Program-made: the position numbers and the translations under genes
The notes under the pieces: model-generated
The model's input: only the letters and a program-made list of their open reading frames with translations
Told to the model about the DNA's origin: nothing
Databases searched by the model: none
Part shown: positions 40,001 to 48,121 of the stretch, in pieces
Layout: each line of letters opens with the position of its first letter
Position numbering within the stretch: the stretch's first letter is position 1
From: Kryptolebias marmoratus
Taxonomy: Eukaryota > Chordata > Actinopteri > Cyprinodontiformes > Rivulidae
Reading direction: 5' to 3'
Assembly: GCF_001649575.2 (NCBI RefSeq)
Contig: NC_051448.1
Location: forward strand, 13,076,458-13,140,457
DNA length: 64,000 nucleotides

Positions 40001-43000
40001 ATTAATGGTGAATTAAAAGGTTTATAATGCAGCATTTACATTAAACTGTATGATTTGTTTTTTGGTGTTGGCCCCACTTGGCCTAGCCAATGACATAGAG
40101 GATGACCAACTACAGCACCAATAGATTTCGGAAGGACCTTAACATGCGACAGAACCTCAGCGATGCCACGGAATGACATTAAATTATGTCTGAACTTGCT
40201 CTGGACTTTCTTTTTTTTTTACAAATAAAAAAATCAGCCAACTGGAAGAAACCGAGATAAGATAAGAGTGATTTCCATCTACTGAATGTGTCGGGGGGCG
40301 AGCTGAATACAATAACTTCGCATGATGTGTTCGGCCAAGCTCTGCCCTGCTACACAATGGTGTTGTGATTTGCTTTTCAGTGGTGTGTTTGCGTTTTCAG
40401 ATTCCTTACCTGCACTCACATGCGCTGTGTTCTGTAAAACTCATGAAAACGTTATTTTGTTGCCTTTGGAGCTTTATTCTTTTAATCTGTAAAAACAAGA
40501 GAAGGAGAAGGAAATCAGTCGTAATTATACAAATTAGGAAAAAAGGAGAAAGAAAGAAAAGTCAGACTTTGTTCAAATGGATTCAGATGCGACTCAAATT
40601 CTGTTTTCTTAATCTAAAACAATAACTTTCTGCTTTTATCAAATGTGAATTTTTATTTAGGAACTATGGGAGTTTTGTGGTGTTTTCTATCCTCCTCATC
40701 GGATGATTAGATGGTTGAAGGATGTGCAGCTCATCAGGAACTGCGGGCTCCTGATTGGCTGAAAATCTCTAGAAAGAGGAGGATCGAGTCAAAAACAAGA
40801 CATTTAAGATGTTCAACAGGATTTGTTGGCATGTTTTAGTTTTGGTGGAATACAGCCGAAATACTGCCAAAGAAATGAGATTTGAAAGGAAAAGAAGCAA
40901 CGTTTGGGGAGATCTTTGCGCACGTTTCTTCAAATTAAACACAAAAATGTCACAAATTTTACCTTTCAGTGATTCAAAGAGGCACACACAGACTCTGATA
41001 AAAGCCAATTGCAAAAAATAGAAATGGAAGACCTCTTTGAATGTCCAAGTCTGAGCAGCCTTTTAAACTACGTGCACTTGAACACATCACAGGGCCTTTT
41101 TAAATGCCAAGCTCTGTCAGGGCTCTCAGCTTAGGTGGATTTGTGCCCCTTCGGGTGACATTTAAACCATTTATGTAACCAGACAGCGAACAAAAACATC
41201 CCAATCCAGCTGAAATCTTTGCAAAAATTGAGTAATTGTAGAGGTGTAATATAAAACCGCAGCTTAACGCGAAGCTTTACCTCCATTGTAACGTTGTAGG
41301 TAGCTGTCGGCGTGCACTGAAGCAACTCGTCGCTGCAGCAGCCAGCGCAGCGCTTCAACACCACACAGGATGGGATAAAGATGTATTCCACCTCGTCCGG
41401 GTACTCCTGTAGAATATCCACCAGCATCTCTCGTGGCTGACACAAACTCTTGTTGTACACCTCCATTAAAGGGATCACTGTAGGAGATGGGAGGGATAAA
41501 GTGAGAAAAGTTATAAAATGGGACGTCGGTTCTGTGGAAGCAACACAACACGCCTACTGTAAGTTACAATTTGAATAAAATGCTGGCAGGCGCACAGCGG
41601 AGTAAAAGAATGAAGTGGAAACACTCAGAGACGTGCACACACACGTTTTAATTCCTATTGTTCCACTCCAAGGCACTTGGTTTATATAAGCAAACACTGA
41701 TTGGCCTACTTTACAAAGGCTTACATAATTAGTCATTAACAAGTTTTTCAACTGTTCATCAATGGGGACCCCCTCCATCCCAAACCTTGATTTTTACAGC
41801 TCGCTTGCTGTCATTCACACCGTCTACTGAGACTGTAGTCTGCGTTTTCACCTTCAGTCTACTCCCTCTCCCCCCCTCCTCCTCATGGTCTTTGCAGGAG
41901 TCCTGCTCTTGAGAAAGATATTAGCCCATGGACTGACAACACTCCTGAAACATCACTGAGGCCCAGCCTGATGGCCCCACGGGAAGCCAAACCAAACACA
42001 TTGCGCCTGAGCAACATCATGAACTCCAGCTTACAATTGTTCAAATTAAGATTGGGCAATTGTGGAAAAAAAAAAATAATAAAAGAAGAAAGGAACTGTG
42101 AGGCCAAAGAACAGAGTGACATTCTGTTCTGTGAATTAAAAAACAAAACAAAAAGAGTGGCAACAAAAACATTTCCTCAGGTCAACCTCAATGTTATTCA
42201 GGGTGAACAATTAGATTCAAATCTCGGGTGAAGGGGGCTGGATTCTGGTTTGACATGTTGGGGTCACTTTAAATACTAACTTTAATTTATCCATCCATTT
42301 TCTTAACCCCCCTTCGTGTTCATGGTCAGGACGAGCTGGTGCCCATCTGCAACGGTCATTGGGCACGAGGCGTCGTGCACCCTGGGCTCACGGGGCCACA
42401 TGGAGACGAGCGACCATTCTAACTCGCACCGAGTAACAAGCTGAGGATCAACCTAACCTAAAATGCATGTTTTTGGTCTGTGGGAGGAGGAACACTAGGA
42501 GAAAACCCAAACGCCACACAGAAAGACACCAGCTATAACCACTGTGCCACAGCTGTTGCCTAGTTGGTCAAAAAACAATTTAATTTATGTCATAAATGTG
42601 TTTTGTATGAATATATATAGATACAGATCTATTTTATAACTACACATGTTGAATTTTCTTTCAGGCTTGTTTCTAATTGAAGACCCCTGCTCTACAGGGT
42701 GTGGACAAATTCTTCCACTAGGGGGCGGTAATTTTCTTTTTAAAGTCAAGGTGAAATTAAAGCAGCCCTCAGTGTGTTGGCCGCGTGCCAAGCAGGGAGC
42801 CCAGCACCGACTGTATTCCCACGGTGCCCTGTGGGATACCTACCGTCATGTGGACCTCTTTCTGTTTCCTTCGGTATGTGGGCACTCTGCAAAGGAAAAA
42901 AAAAGAAGAGCCGCTGTTAGTAACAGTTGATTGTGCAAGAAGTCAGGGAAAAAAAAAGAAAAAGCTGCCCATGCCCTTCACTTATCCAATTGTGCAAAAG

Positions 43001-44898
43001 ATTAGGTGTGCAGTTTGACATTTCTCTCTCCCCACCACCATCTAAACACGAGATCACCCAGTCCACATTAGCACTAAAGAACCCGGCACTTTTTGTGGCA
43101 CCATTCCCATAATTAAGCTCTATAACTGTTATACAGCCCACTAAAACTAAATAAGAGTGGGTGGCTTAATTTGAGCAAAGGTAAGCCGTGCCAGACGGGC
43201 TGATCTTCAGTTCTGCCTCATCAACGACGTGGCAAAACTTCCTAAACTTTGGAACCGCATGCGCTGGTTTTCCTTCTTGTGGCGCTCCTCTAATAAGCGT
43301 TGCCATTAAAACCATTAGGAATGTCGGCCTGTCACCACAGCAGTGGGGCCACGGCGGCTCTGGCAACTCTGCATTTGTTCACTGAAGCCCCCCCCCCCCC
43401 TCACTCTCTTTACAACAACCTCCCTCCCCCTCAATCCCCTCCTTTTTTTTCCCACATAGAAGCGCGCGCAACTCGCGCAATACCTCGCCAAAATTGCATG
43501 AGCCCTGCTCCTGTTGGACCGGTGTAGTGACGAGCTATGTTCCCCCACCGGTCTGAGCCAGCCCGTCGGCGACAGTGTTCAAACGTTGGCGCAGAAAAAA
43601 TAATAATAATCATAATAAATCAAGATATGTGCGTCATGACGTAATGACTCACGCGAATGCATTTGACACATGTGTCATCATGATTTCCTCCCAAGCCACC
43701 AGGATGTGTTTTTATCCCCCCTGCTACAATGGACTAAAAGAGATGTGTTTTTTTTTTTTGGTAGCACCCCATGGTTTAATAACGGGGAGGGAAACGGAGC
43801 CAAGTTACTGGGGGAACAGATCTCGACACAACACCGGCATGTGCCGCTGAATGAATCCGAGGAAGCCGACTTTTACGAAACAAAAAAGGAGGAAAAGATT
43901 GGTTTATTTAGAGGCTCCGCCCACTTCTGGTGGCGTGAGAGGGTCCAAGCTTGTGTGCTGAGACACCCCCTCCTTCCAAAACCCCATATACACTGTATTA
44001 TTAGCGGGCGCAAGCTGCGACGGATAGATGGGCAGCCCAATCAGCTGTCCGTATTTCAACAAACGCTTTAATCATTTAGGAATAAGACGTGTGAGAATAA
44101 AAAAGGCACAGGGGAGGCTTGGTTCTTTTTAAGTGGCAGAGAGCTGGGAATTGTCTTTTAAAGTCCAATCAAGTCACAGGAAACAGCAGACACCTCCTGT
44201 GGTGGTGTGTTGCCGTTCTTTTCTTTTTTTCACCTTGAAACCTTTGCTCAAAGCCATACACCCTCCCTCCATTAATGATTATTTAGGCTCAAACAGCCAT
44301 AATAAACGACCCGATCGTGTTTGGTTTTGTCGTAAAACCTAAAGTCCTGGTTGTAGTCCAGTTAAAAAAAAAAAAAAAACCTGAAGCACGAGTCGCGAAC
44401 CTGCTCACATGTCCTGATCTAGAATGGAGCCGCTGCGCCTTTAAATGTAATAATATCTCCAAGGTGCTTTTGGAGCAAAGGCCTGCAATCTGCCCCCGCG
44501 TCAAACTTCACAACATTAGGAAATATAAATGTATACGTAGATATTAAAGACATCGCCACTTGTGCCACATTGGCAGGACAGAAACAAACGCACCACCGAG
44601 GAGTGGATGGTCTGTATGCGGCGTCACGCTTTTTTTGTGCGTAAAGGCTGTTTAAATCGCCCCTAACCAACCCCCCCAAAAAGGCCACTAAAACATTTGA
44701 GCTTGTTTGAACGGTGGCCTAGAAGGAGAGAGACAAGGACAAGCTGCACATTAGTGACCACAAACGAAGGTCAACTGACTATTTTTCCTGTATTCCCCCC
44801 CCCCCCACCTCTTAGTTCCAGTTTGCGCTCAGGAGCACACTCACCTTGACAGCTGACAGCGTCAAAAATAATAGTGTCAAACTGTCAATAATGTTCAT
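31062..44898 (-). CDS. vegfaa: Vascular endothelial growth factor A (8 coding exons, spliced)
   Basis: Secreted cystine-knot growth factor that binds VEGF receptor tyrosine kinases and drives endothelial growth and vessel patterning. The spliced CDS is join(44845-44898, 42844-42886, 41281-41477, 40410-40486, 38021-38053, [34177-34251 optional], 32479-32622, 31062-31083) on the minus strand. Without exon 6 it is 570 nt (189 residues). Visible: signal peptide (1 to about 19), the PDGF/VEGF signature [13 protein letters not shown] at 68-80, an N-glycosylation site NVT at 94-96, the closing CEC at 121-123, a cysteine-rich heparin-binding domain (about 136-183) and the classic CDKPRR end. Exon sizes 197 and 77 nt equal human exons 3 and 4. 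The mature N-terminus AHIPKE matches the zebrafish vegfaa paralogue as I remember it, so the 'aa' assignment is likely but not proven. Oddities: a short signal peptide and a four-residue insertion with two extra cysteines in exon 7. Confidence 0.96.
32479..32622 (-). CDS. vegfaa: vegfaa coding exon 7 (heparin/neuropilin-binding domain)
   Basis: A 144-nt exon, 12 nt longer than human exon 7 (132 nt). It starts [20 protein letters not shown] and ends QLELNEKTC plus two bases of K183. The heparin-binding landmarks ERRK.LFVQDP.TC.CSCK and RQLELNE.TC are clear. Compared with human CGPCSERRK there are four extra residues, CDNC, giving ten cysteines in this domain (with exon 8) rather than eight. 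Acceptor ctgtctgtccag, donor gtaagc. Intron 6 (32623-34176) is 1,554 bp. Confidence 0.96.
33365..33387. repeat. Homopolymer A run in vegfaa intron 6
   Basis: About 23 A in a row. Confidence 0.9.
34177..34251 (-). CDS. vegfaa: vegfaa optional exon 6 (basic, matrix-binding)
   Basis: A 75-nt cassette (human exon 6a is 72 nt). It reads [19 protein letters not shown], then TIHD, strongly basic like the human heparan-sulfate-binding exon 6a. Acceptor is ctcttgcag at 34252-34260; the donor gtatgt follows ...GATGC. Phase 2 in and out is preserved, so inclusion gives a 214-residue matrix-bound form and skipping gives the 189-residue form. The TIHDA end differs from human. If the donor is not used, the frame continues 31 codons to a TAA at 34083-34085. 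Confidence 0.85.
35885..36482. mobile_element. Family B element, copy 3, in vegfaa intron 5
   Basis: Left TTCAGATCTTTTAAAATAGG, then AACAATCTCAGTT and GACTGGATTGACTAACTAAA. The reverse complement of the right end reads CTCAGATTGTTTAAAGTAGA, then AGCTCTTTGAACAATCTTAG, TTTGGAGAAA and CAAGCTAATGGCTAGTC. About 600 bp, with a perfect 16-bp hairpin near its centre (36128-36162). Confidence 0.7.
36128..36162. repeat. Perfect 16-bp hairpin inside family B copy 3
   Basis: Arms TTATGTTGTTTTTGCA (36128-36143) and its exact reverse complement (36147-36162) around the loop AGC. Confidence 0.9.
36781..37110 (-). other. Uninterrupted 109-codon frame in vegfaa intron 5, origin unknown
   Basis: Open on the minus strand (sense with vegfaa) with protein-like composition, for example [18 protein letters not shown] and [17 protein letters not shown]. 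There is no ATG at the start: the first codon is TTG. It is not flanked by obvious splice sites. Next to it, 37152-37319 on the plus strand holds a 55-codon ATG frame rich in K, R and Q. I recognise neither. It could be a fragment of an old mobile or foreign element, or chance. Confidence 0.3.
38021..38053 (-). CDS. vegfaa: vegfaa coding exon 5 (linker)
   Basis: A 33-nt exon between acceptor gttgcctttcag and donor gtgagt. It completes R124, encodes [10 protein letters not shown], and leaves AA for the next exon. It matches human exon 5 (30 nt, the plasmin-site linker) in phase and position but not closely in sequence. Joined to exon 7 the split codon is AAT (N135), as in human VEGF165; joined to exon 6 it is AAA (K). 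Confidence 0.9.
39800..40030. mobile_element. Family B element fragment in vegfaa intron 4
   Basis: Shares GATGAAGTGAAGACTTTGTC, GATCAATTCTGACCAGACTG and GACGAGCTAACGGCTAATTC with the left half of other family B copies. Only one side is evident. Confidence 0.5.
40410..40486 (-). CDS. vegfaa: vegfaa coding exon 4 (end of growth-factor domain)
   Basis: A 77-nt exon, identical in length to human exon 4. It encodes [20 protein letters not shown] followed by SACEC and two bases of arginine 124. C121 and C123 are the last two knock-on cysteines of the cystine-knot fold. The acceptor is gtttttacag, the donor gtaagg, ending in phase 2. Too short for an ORF scan, it was found by its CECR ending. Intron 4 (38054-40409) is 2,356 bp. 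Confidence 0.95.
41281..41477 (-). CDS. vegfaa: vegfaa coding exon 3 (cystine-knot core)
   Basis: At 197 nt it has exactly the length of human exon 3. It encodes residues 33-98, starting [17 protein letters not shown] and ending YNVTME. It carries most of the receptor-binding growth-factor domain: the first knot cysteine (C45), the signature at 68-80 with C70, C76, C79 and C80, then C87 and the N94-V-T sequon. Acceptor is ctcctacag, donor gtaaag. Intron 3 (40487-41280) is 794 bp. Confidence 0.98.
42288..42575 (-). repeat. Dispersed repeat family D in vegfaa intron 2
   Basis: Begins TTTATCCATCCATTTTCTTA and contains GAGCTGGTGCCCATCTGCAA, CACCCTGGGCTCACGGGGCC and CATGTTTTTGGTCTGTGGGA. This is the landmark order of a very common fish repeat. 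Opposite orientation to the copy at 10135. Confidence 0.8.
42715..42728 (+). promoter_or_regulatory. Strong CTCF-like motif in vegfaa intron 2
   Basis: CCACTAGGGGGCGG matches the central CTCF consensus (CCASYAGRKGGCRS) at almost every position. It is about 120 bp from the end of exon 2. Confidence 0.5.
42844..42886 (-). CDS. vegfaa: vegfaa coding exon 2 (mature N-terminus)
   Basis: A 43-nt exon between acceptor ttcctttgcag and donor gtaggt. It encodes [14 protein letters not shown] plus the first base of a split valine codon completed in exon 3 (G|TG). Human exon 2 is 52 nt. The reading frame is fixed by both neighbours. Intron 2 (41478-42843) is 1,366 bp and carries a dispersed repeat and a CTCF-like motif. 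Confidence 0.92.
43632..43651. promoter_or_regulatory. CRE/ATF and AP-1 motif cluster in vegfaa intron 1
   Basis: Within 20 bp: the palindrome CGTCATGACG (43632-43641), TGACGTAA (43637-43644, ATF/CRE type) and TGACTCA (43645-43651, perfect AP-1). It lies in intron 1, a usual place for stress-responsive enhancers. Confidence 0.45.
44845..44898 (-). CDS. vegfaa: vegfaa coding exon 1 (signal peptide)
   Basis: Encodes 18 residues, [18 protein letters not shown], a short secretory signal with hydrophobic core LTLLFLTL. The donor is AAG|gtgagt, phase 0. The ATG at 44898 is the only sensible start: an in-frame TGA lies at 44932-44934, 33 bases upstream, and the SAVK ending joins AHIPKE in exon 2 as in fish vegfaa. 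Intron 1 (42887-44844) is 1,958 bp. Confidence 0.93.
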
Positions 44899-45242
44899 GA
44901 TGTTGGAAATCCAGTCCAAAAATAAGTGAATTCAAATAAATTAGGACAAAAATTAAAACAAAAAATAAAAATAAAAGCAGCGATTTCAAACTTGAGCGTC
45001 CAAGATGGAAGCTGTTTTGTCCAGAACTTTGTTTGTTTTGTTTGTTTGTTTGACACAAACGCAACACAAAAACCAAAAGAAAAAAAACAAAACAAAAAAC
45101 AACAAGTTAGAAGAAGTTGTCTGAAAAGGGGGCCGGGGGTTGTAAATCCATGCTGGTCCCGAAAAAGGGCTGGGAGCAAATACGCACTCACGCACACACC
45201 TCGCACCCCGCACGCGCTCTCACGAACACACACTCCAAAAGG

Positions 45243-45269
45243 AAAAAAAAAAAAAAAAAAAAAAAAAAA
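45243..45269. repeat. A27 run in presumed vegfaa 5' leader
   Basis: Twenty-seven A on the plus strand, hence a U27 tract in a vegfaa leader that starts upstream of it. Confidence 0.9.
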
Positions 45270-45731
45270 GCCCTAAAGCCCTCAACTGTTTCCAATGGTT
45301 TTCAAGATATCCAGAAAGGCGAGAATCCAGGAGCCAAAGCGTCTCACATCGTTCCGAGGCAGATCCCTGCTTTCTTGGGACGCGGTAGCAATCCACATTA
45401 CAAGAATAATCCCATCATGCTTGTCGCGGGCCAGCCGACTCCAAGGAGAAGAAGCAGAGTGTGTCCATGTGAAACTTGTAGCCTCGCTCCTTGCGTGTAA
45501 CTCGAACTCAGGTTCGGGGGGGCAGGAGGAGGAGGAGCAGGGTGAAGAGAGACAACTAATCGCTCCCCGGTTAGACTAATTCTGTTGATGAGAAAGTTTG
45601 GGTGTTCGCTCGGTTCCGTAGCCCCGGCGTGTGTGTGTACGCCTCAAAGCGGCTCTTCCTTCTCTCTCGGCGTCTCTGCGCACTGTGCCTGTGTCACGCT
45701 GGCGGCTGACAGCCAACGGGCTCGGAGGCGC

Positions 45732-45741
45732 CTGATTGGCT
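45732..45741 (-). promoter_or_regulatory. NF-Y-type CCAAT box
   Basis: Reads AGCCAATCAG on the minus strand, a full match to the NF-Y consensus, oriented with vegfaa and in a GC-rich setting about 840 bp upstream of the start codon. Confidence 0.6.
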
Positions 45742-45759
45742 GATTGCTCGCTTGCTCAC

Positions 45760-45798
45760 TGCGCGCGCTCAACTTGCTCTTTGCGCGCGCTCAACTTG
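45760..45798. repeat. GC-rich tandem duplication in vegfaa promoter
   Basis: The 17-mer TGCGCGCGCTCAACTTG occurs at 45760-45776 and again at 45782-45798, period 22. Each copy carries a GCGCGCGC core, and the second forms an E2F-like TTTGCGCGC. Confidence 0.85.
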
Positions 45799-45894
45799 GT
45801 GGCACACACACACAATTCACGCCAAGTTTAAAGAAGAAGAAGAAGAAGAAGAAAAAAAGAAAGTTAGATTGTTTTCTCATGTGTTTTGCAGATC

Positions 45895-46565
45895 TCATGA
45901 AGCACCGCCTGGATTTTTATGAAACTCTCAGAGAGTAACATCTACAGCTGAGTCGCCCTGATTCAAGATGGCCGCCACAAAGCTAGCCCAAAGATGGCTA
46001 CAACTCAGCTCATTTTACAGCTATTGAGCTAGAACTTGGTGTGGAAACTGCTGAGCATTGTTTCCTCCATCTCATCTCACACGATCTTTGCCTAAACCTC
46101 AGCATTCACTGCTGGAGTCAGCCCCTTTTGTCTGTTAGCAAAACATCTCATTTACCATTAGATAGATTTTGAGGAGACTCCAAGATTAATCGTCGGGCAT
46201 GCATCTACAACCGATTAACCCGTTGGAGCCAACTCGATTTGAGATCGAAACGAATCGACCGTAGCACACACAAAAAATAGCTATAACTCAGTCCGGTTTG
46301 CCAGATATTGAGCTAAAAGTCGGTGAGGCAGTAGCTGAGAGTCGTCCCAGACATGTAGTCAGATATCGCCATGAAAATAAAATTCCTAACAAGATTTGAC
46401 CTGAGCAGCTTTAAGTCAAGTCAAATGTATTTAAATAGCACTTTTCAGCAACAAGGCGATTCAAATTGCTTTAACTCATCTCAGGACAGGAGTCGATCTT
46501 AGTTGGGCACAAAAGGAGGCGGGCGACATGCATCCCTTCAAGAAATGCGAGGCCTTTAATTTTTT
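45895..46565 (+). repeat. Dispersed repeat family A, two units, interrupted
   Basis: Unit 1 begins GATCTCATGAAGCACCGCCT and includes TTCAAGATGGCCGCCACAAA. Unit 2 restarts at about 46129 with TTTTGTCTGTTAGCAAAACA and ends GGCGACATGCATCCCTTCAA, GAAATGCGAGG. An unrelated stretch, 46411-46490, interrupts unit 2. The repeat sits within about 1 kb of the vegfaa start codon. Confidence 0.85.
46411..46490 (-). repeat. Possible retroelement tail fragment
   Basis: AAGTCAAGTCAAATGTATTT, AAATAGCACTTTTCAGCAAC, AAGGCGATTCAAATTGCTTT: the reverse complement of the AAGCACTTTG...GTGCTATATAAAT tail common to several fish retroelements. It interrupts a family A unit. Confidence 0.5.
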
Positions 46566-47004
46566 CCCTGTCACATTCCCTCTCAGCCACAGAGGATTTT
46601 ATTGATATTTATTTATTTATACAGCTGCTTTAACCATGTCAGCAGCGGATTACCCCTCTTTTTTCTCCTGGATGATAAACTCTCATTAACGCGTCTACAG
46701 TCCTCATAATAACTTTTTTTTATTCTTTTGTTTGATTTTGCCTTTGCCCAGGCGGATTTGGGCAACGACTCTAAGGAGAACAGGAGCATTTTTTAAAAAT
46801 AAAAGGCTCACATGGTTGAGCTATAATGATCACCACACTTTTTAATCTCCACTTCCAGGCGATAGGAAAGATGGGGGCGTATTTTCCACTCTTCTGGCTT
46901 CAGTTACCCCACGTTGAGCATCTTCAGTAACACCACCCCACCCTGTCTTTTCCGCGAAAGAGGACTCCCAACTGGCGTTAAGTATAGGACCGTGTGTGGC
47001 CGGA

Positions 47005-47010
47005 CACGTA
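47005..47010 (-). promoter_or_regulatory. Candidate hypoxia response element (TACGTG)
   Basis: Minus strand reads GCTACGTGTCC, containing the HIF core TACGTG, about 2.1 kb upstream of the vegfaa ATG and perhaps 1.35 kb upstream of transcription start. Human VEGFA has a TACGTGGG element about 1 kb upstream of its start. Short motifs recur by chance, so this is a candidate only. Confidence 0.35.
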
Positions 47011-47267
47011 GCTTCTGGCGGCGGCGTGCGTGCGTGCGCAGCACAACGTTGGCTGCCATAAACCGTCACAAATCATGAGTTTTTCCGTCTTTTTTTTTTT
47101 GGTTAAACCGATTGGTGCATCCCGGCACGCGCGCACTCATACAGTCGTGGCAACTTCCGCCGTGACCAGCTGTCTGCGGGCTCAGCGCGGGATGGACTCG
47201 TCAGAACCAGGAGCCACCCGGTCGGTGAGCTCTTTGTCCTCCCGAGGAGCAGCTGAGACATCACCCA

Positions 47268-47304
47268 GGGAGGGGGGAGGGAGAGGAGAGAGAGGAGGGG
47301 AGGC
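47268..47304 (+). repeat. G-rich polypurine tract upstream of vegfaa
   Basis: Thirty-seven consecutive purines, starting AGGGAGGGGGGAGGGAGAGG, with G runs able to form a quadruplex. Confidence 0.7.
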
Positions 47305-47561
47305 TGGCTGAGGTGCTCCATCACGATTATGATACTGCTCTTACTGACAAGAATAGCAAAAAAAAAAACCAAACACTCTATTTTTTTTTTTTAGAATGGC
47401 AATGATTGAAGAGACCCTAAAATGCTCTTTTACACACAGGTCCTTCTTCTAAAAGTCTAATGTAGAAACAAATGTAGCAAAAGTGTGATTCTGCTGTTAA
47501 AAGAAACCACAAATAATAATATTAATAATATTAAAAACACTAAATTGCTTAATTGTTAGCC

Positions 47562-48121
47562 CAGTGATTCCCAAAGCTGGGGTCGGGACCACACTGTGGG
47601 TCATGAAACACCAACTTAGGGTCATTGTAGGGTCCTAAATAAAATAAAATTTAAAATGATTGCTTATGACACATTTTAACCACAAGTGTTAAAAAGGTTC
47701 AGAACAGTAGAGAAACACGACAGTTTTCTGTTAGCACTCAGGATCACTCTCAGCTACTACCACACCAAAGTTTAGCTCGATTTGCAGACTTATAGCCAGT
47801 TTTGTGTTTGCTGAGGTTGAGTAACTGTGGCAGCCATCTTTAACCAGTTGTAGGCGAACATCCATTTGGTGGCTTTCTGTGAGCTTCAGTCAAATCCGAT
47901 GAGATATTTAACTAACAGACAAACAAACAAACATGCACACACTGACACTTACACGATTGCCCGCCTGTCATGGCAACAGACGATGAAAATTAGCACCACA
48001 GATGTTAACACTGATTGGGTCGTCATCATTTCCCTTTTTATCAGGCTCAGTAGTGATATTTGTATTTAAACCTGTGATAGCTGGGGTCACAAGTGTGAGA
48101 TGAAAAGTTTGGGAACCACTG
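47562..48121. mobile_element. hAT-like non-autonomous element with nested family A copy
   Basis: Ends are CAGTGATTCCCAAAG (47562) and, on the other strand from 48121, CAGTGGTTCCCAAAC: inverted repeats of about 15 bp typical of hAT elements. The 560-bp interior has no transposase. A family A segment occupies 47730-47925. No clear 8-bp target duplication remains (TGTTAGCC versus ACATCTTT). Confidence 0.65.
47730..47925 (-). repeat. Dispersed repeat family A inside a hAT-like element
   Basis: TTAGCACTCAGGATCACTCT, CAGCTACTACCACACC, GGCAGCCATCTTTAACCAG and GATGAGATATTTAACTAACA in reverse order. Confidence 0.8.

Larger units (their letters stand above)
44899..45800 (-). promoter_or_regulatory. 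Probable vegfaa 5' leader and core promoter
   Basis: GC content rises sharply here, mostly between about 45480 and 45800. On the gene's strand there is a perfect CCAAT box (45732-45741), an E2F-like TTTGCGCGC (plus strand 45780-45788) and no convincing TATA box. A start of transcription near 45650 would put the CCAAT box about 85 bp upstream and give a leader of about 750 nt, similar to the long human VEGFA leader. The leader holds a U27 tract (45243-45269) and several upstream AUGs (45151, 45349, 45398, 45418, 45468). The start site is inferred. Confidence 0.6.

Noticed and set aside
44895..45233. A 112-codon minus-strand frame whose TGA overlaps the vegfaa ATG, as if a coupled upstream ORF
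   Set aside because: It starts at GTG and contains no internal ATG, so it is not a credible uORF. Only true AUG uORFs were kept.
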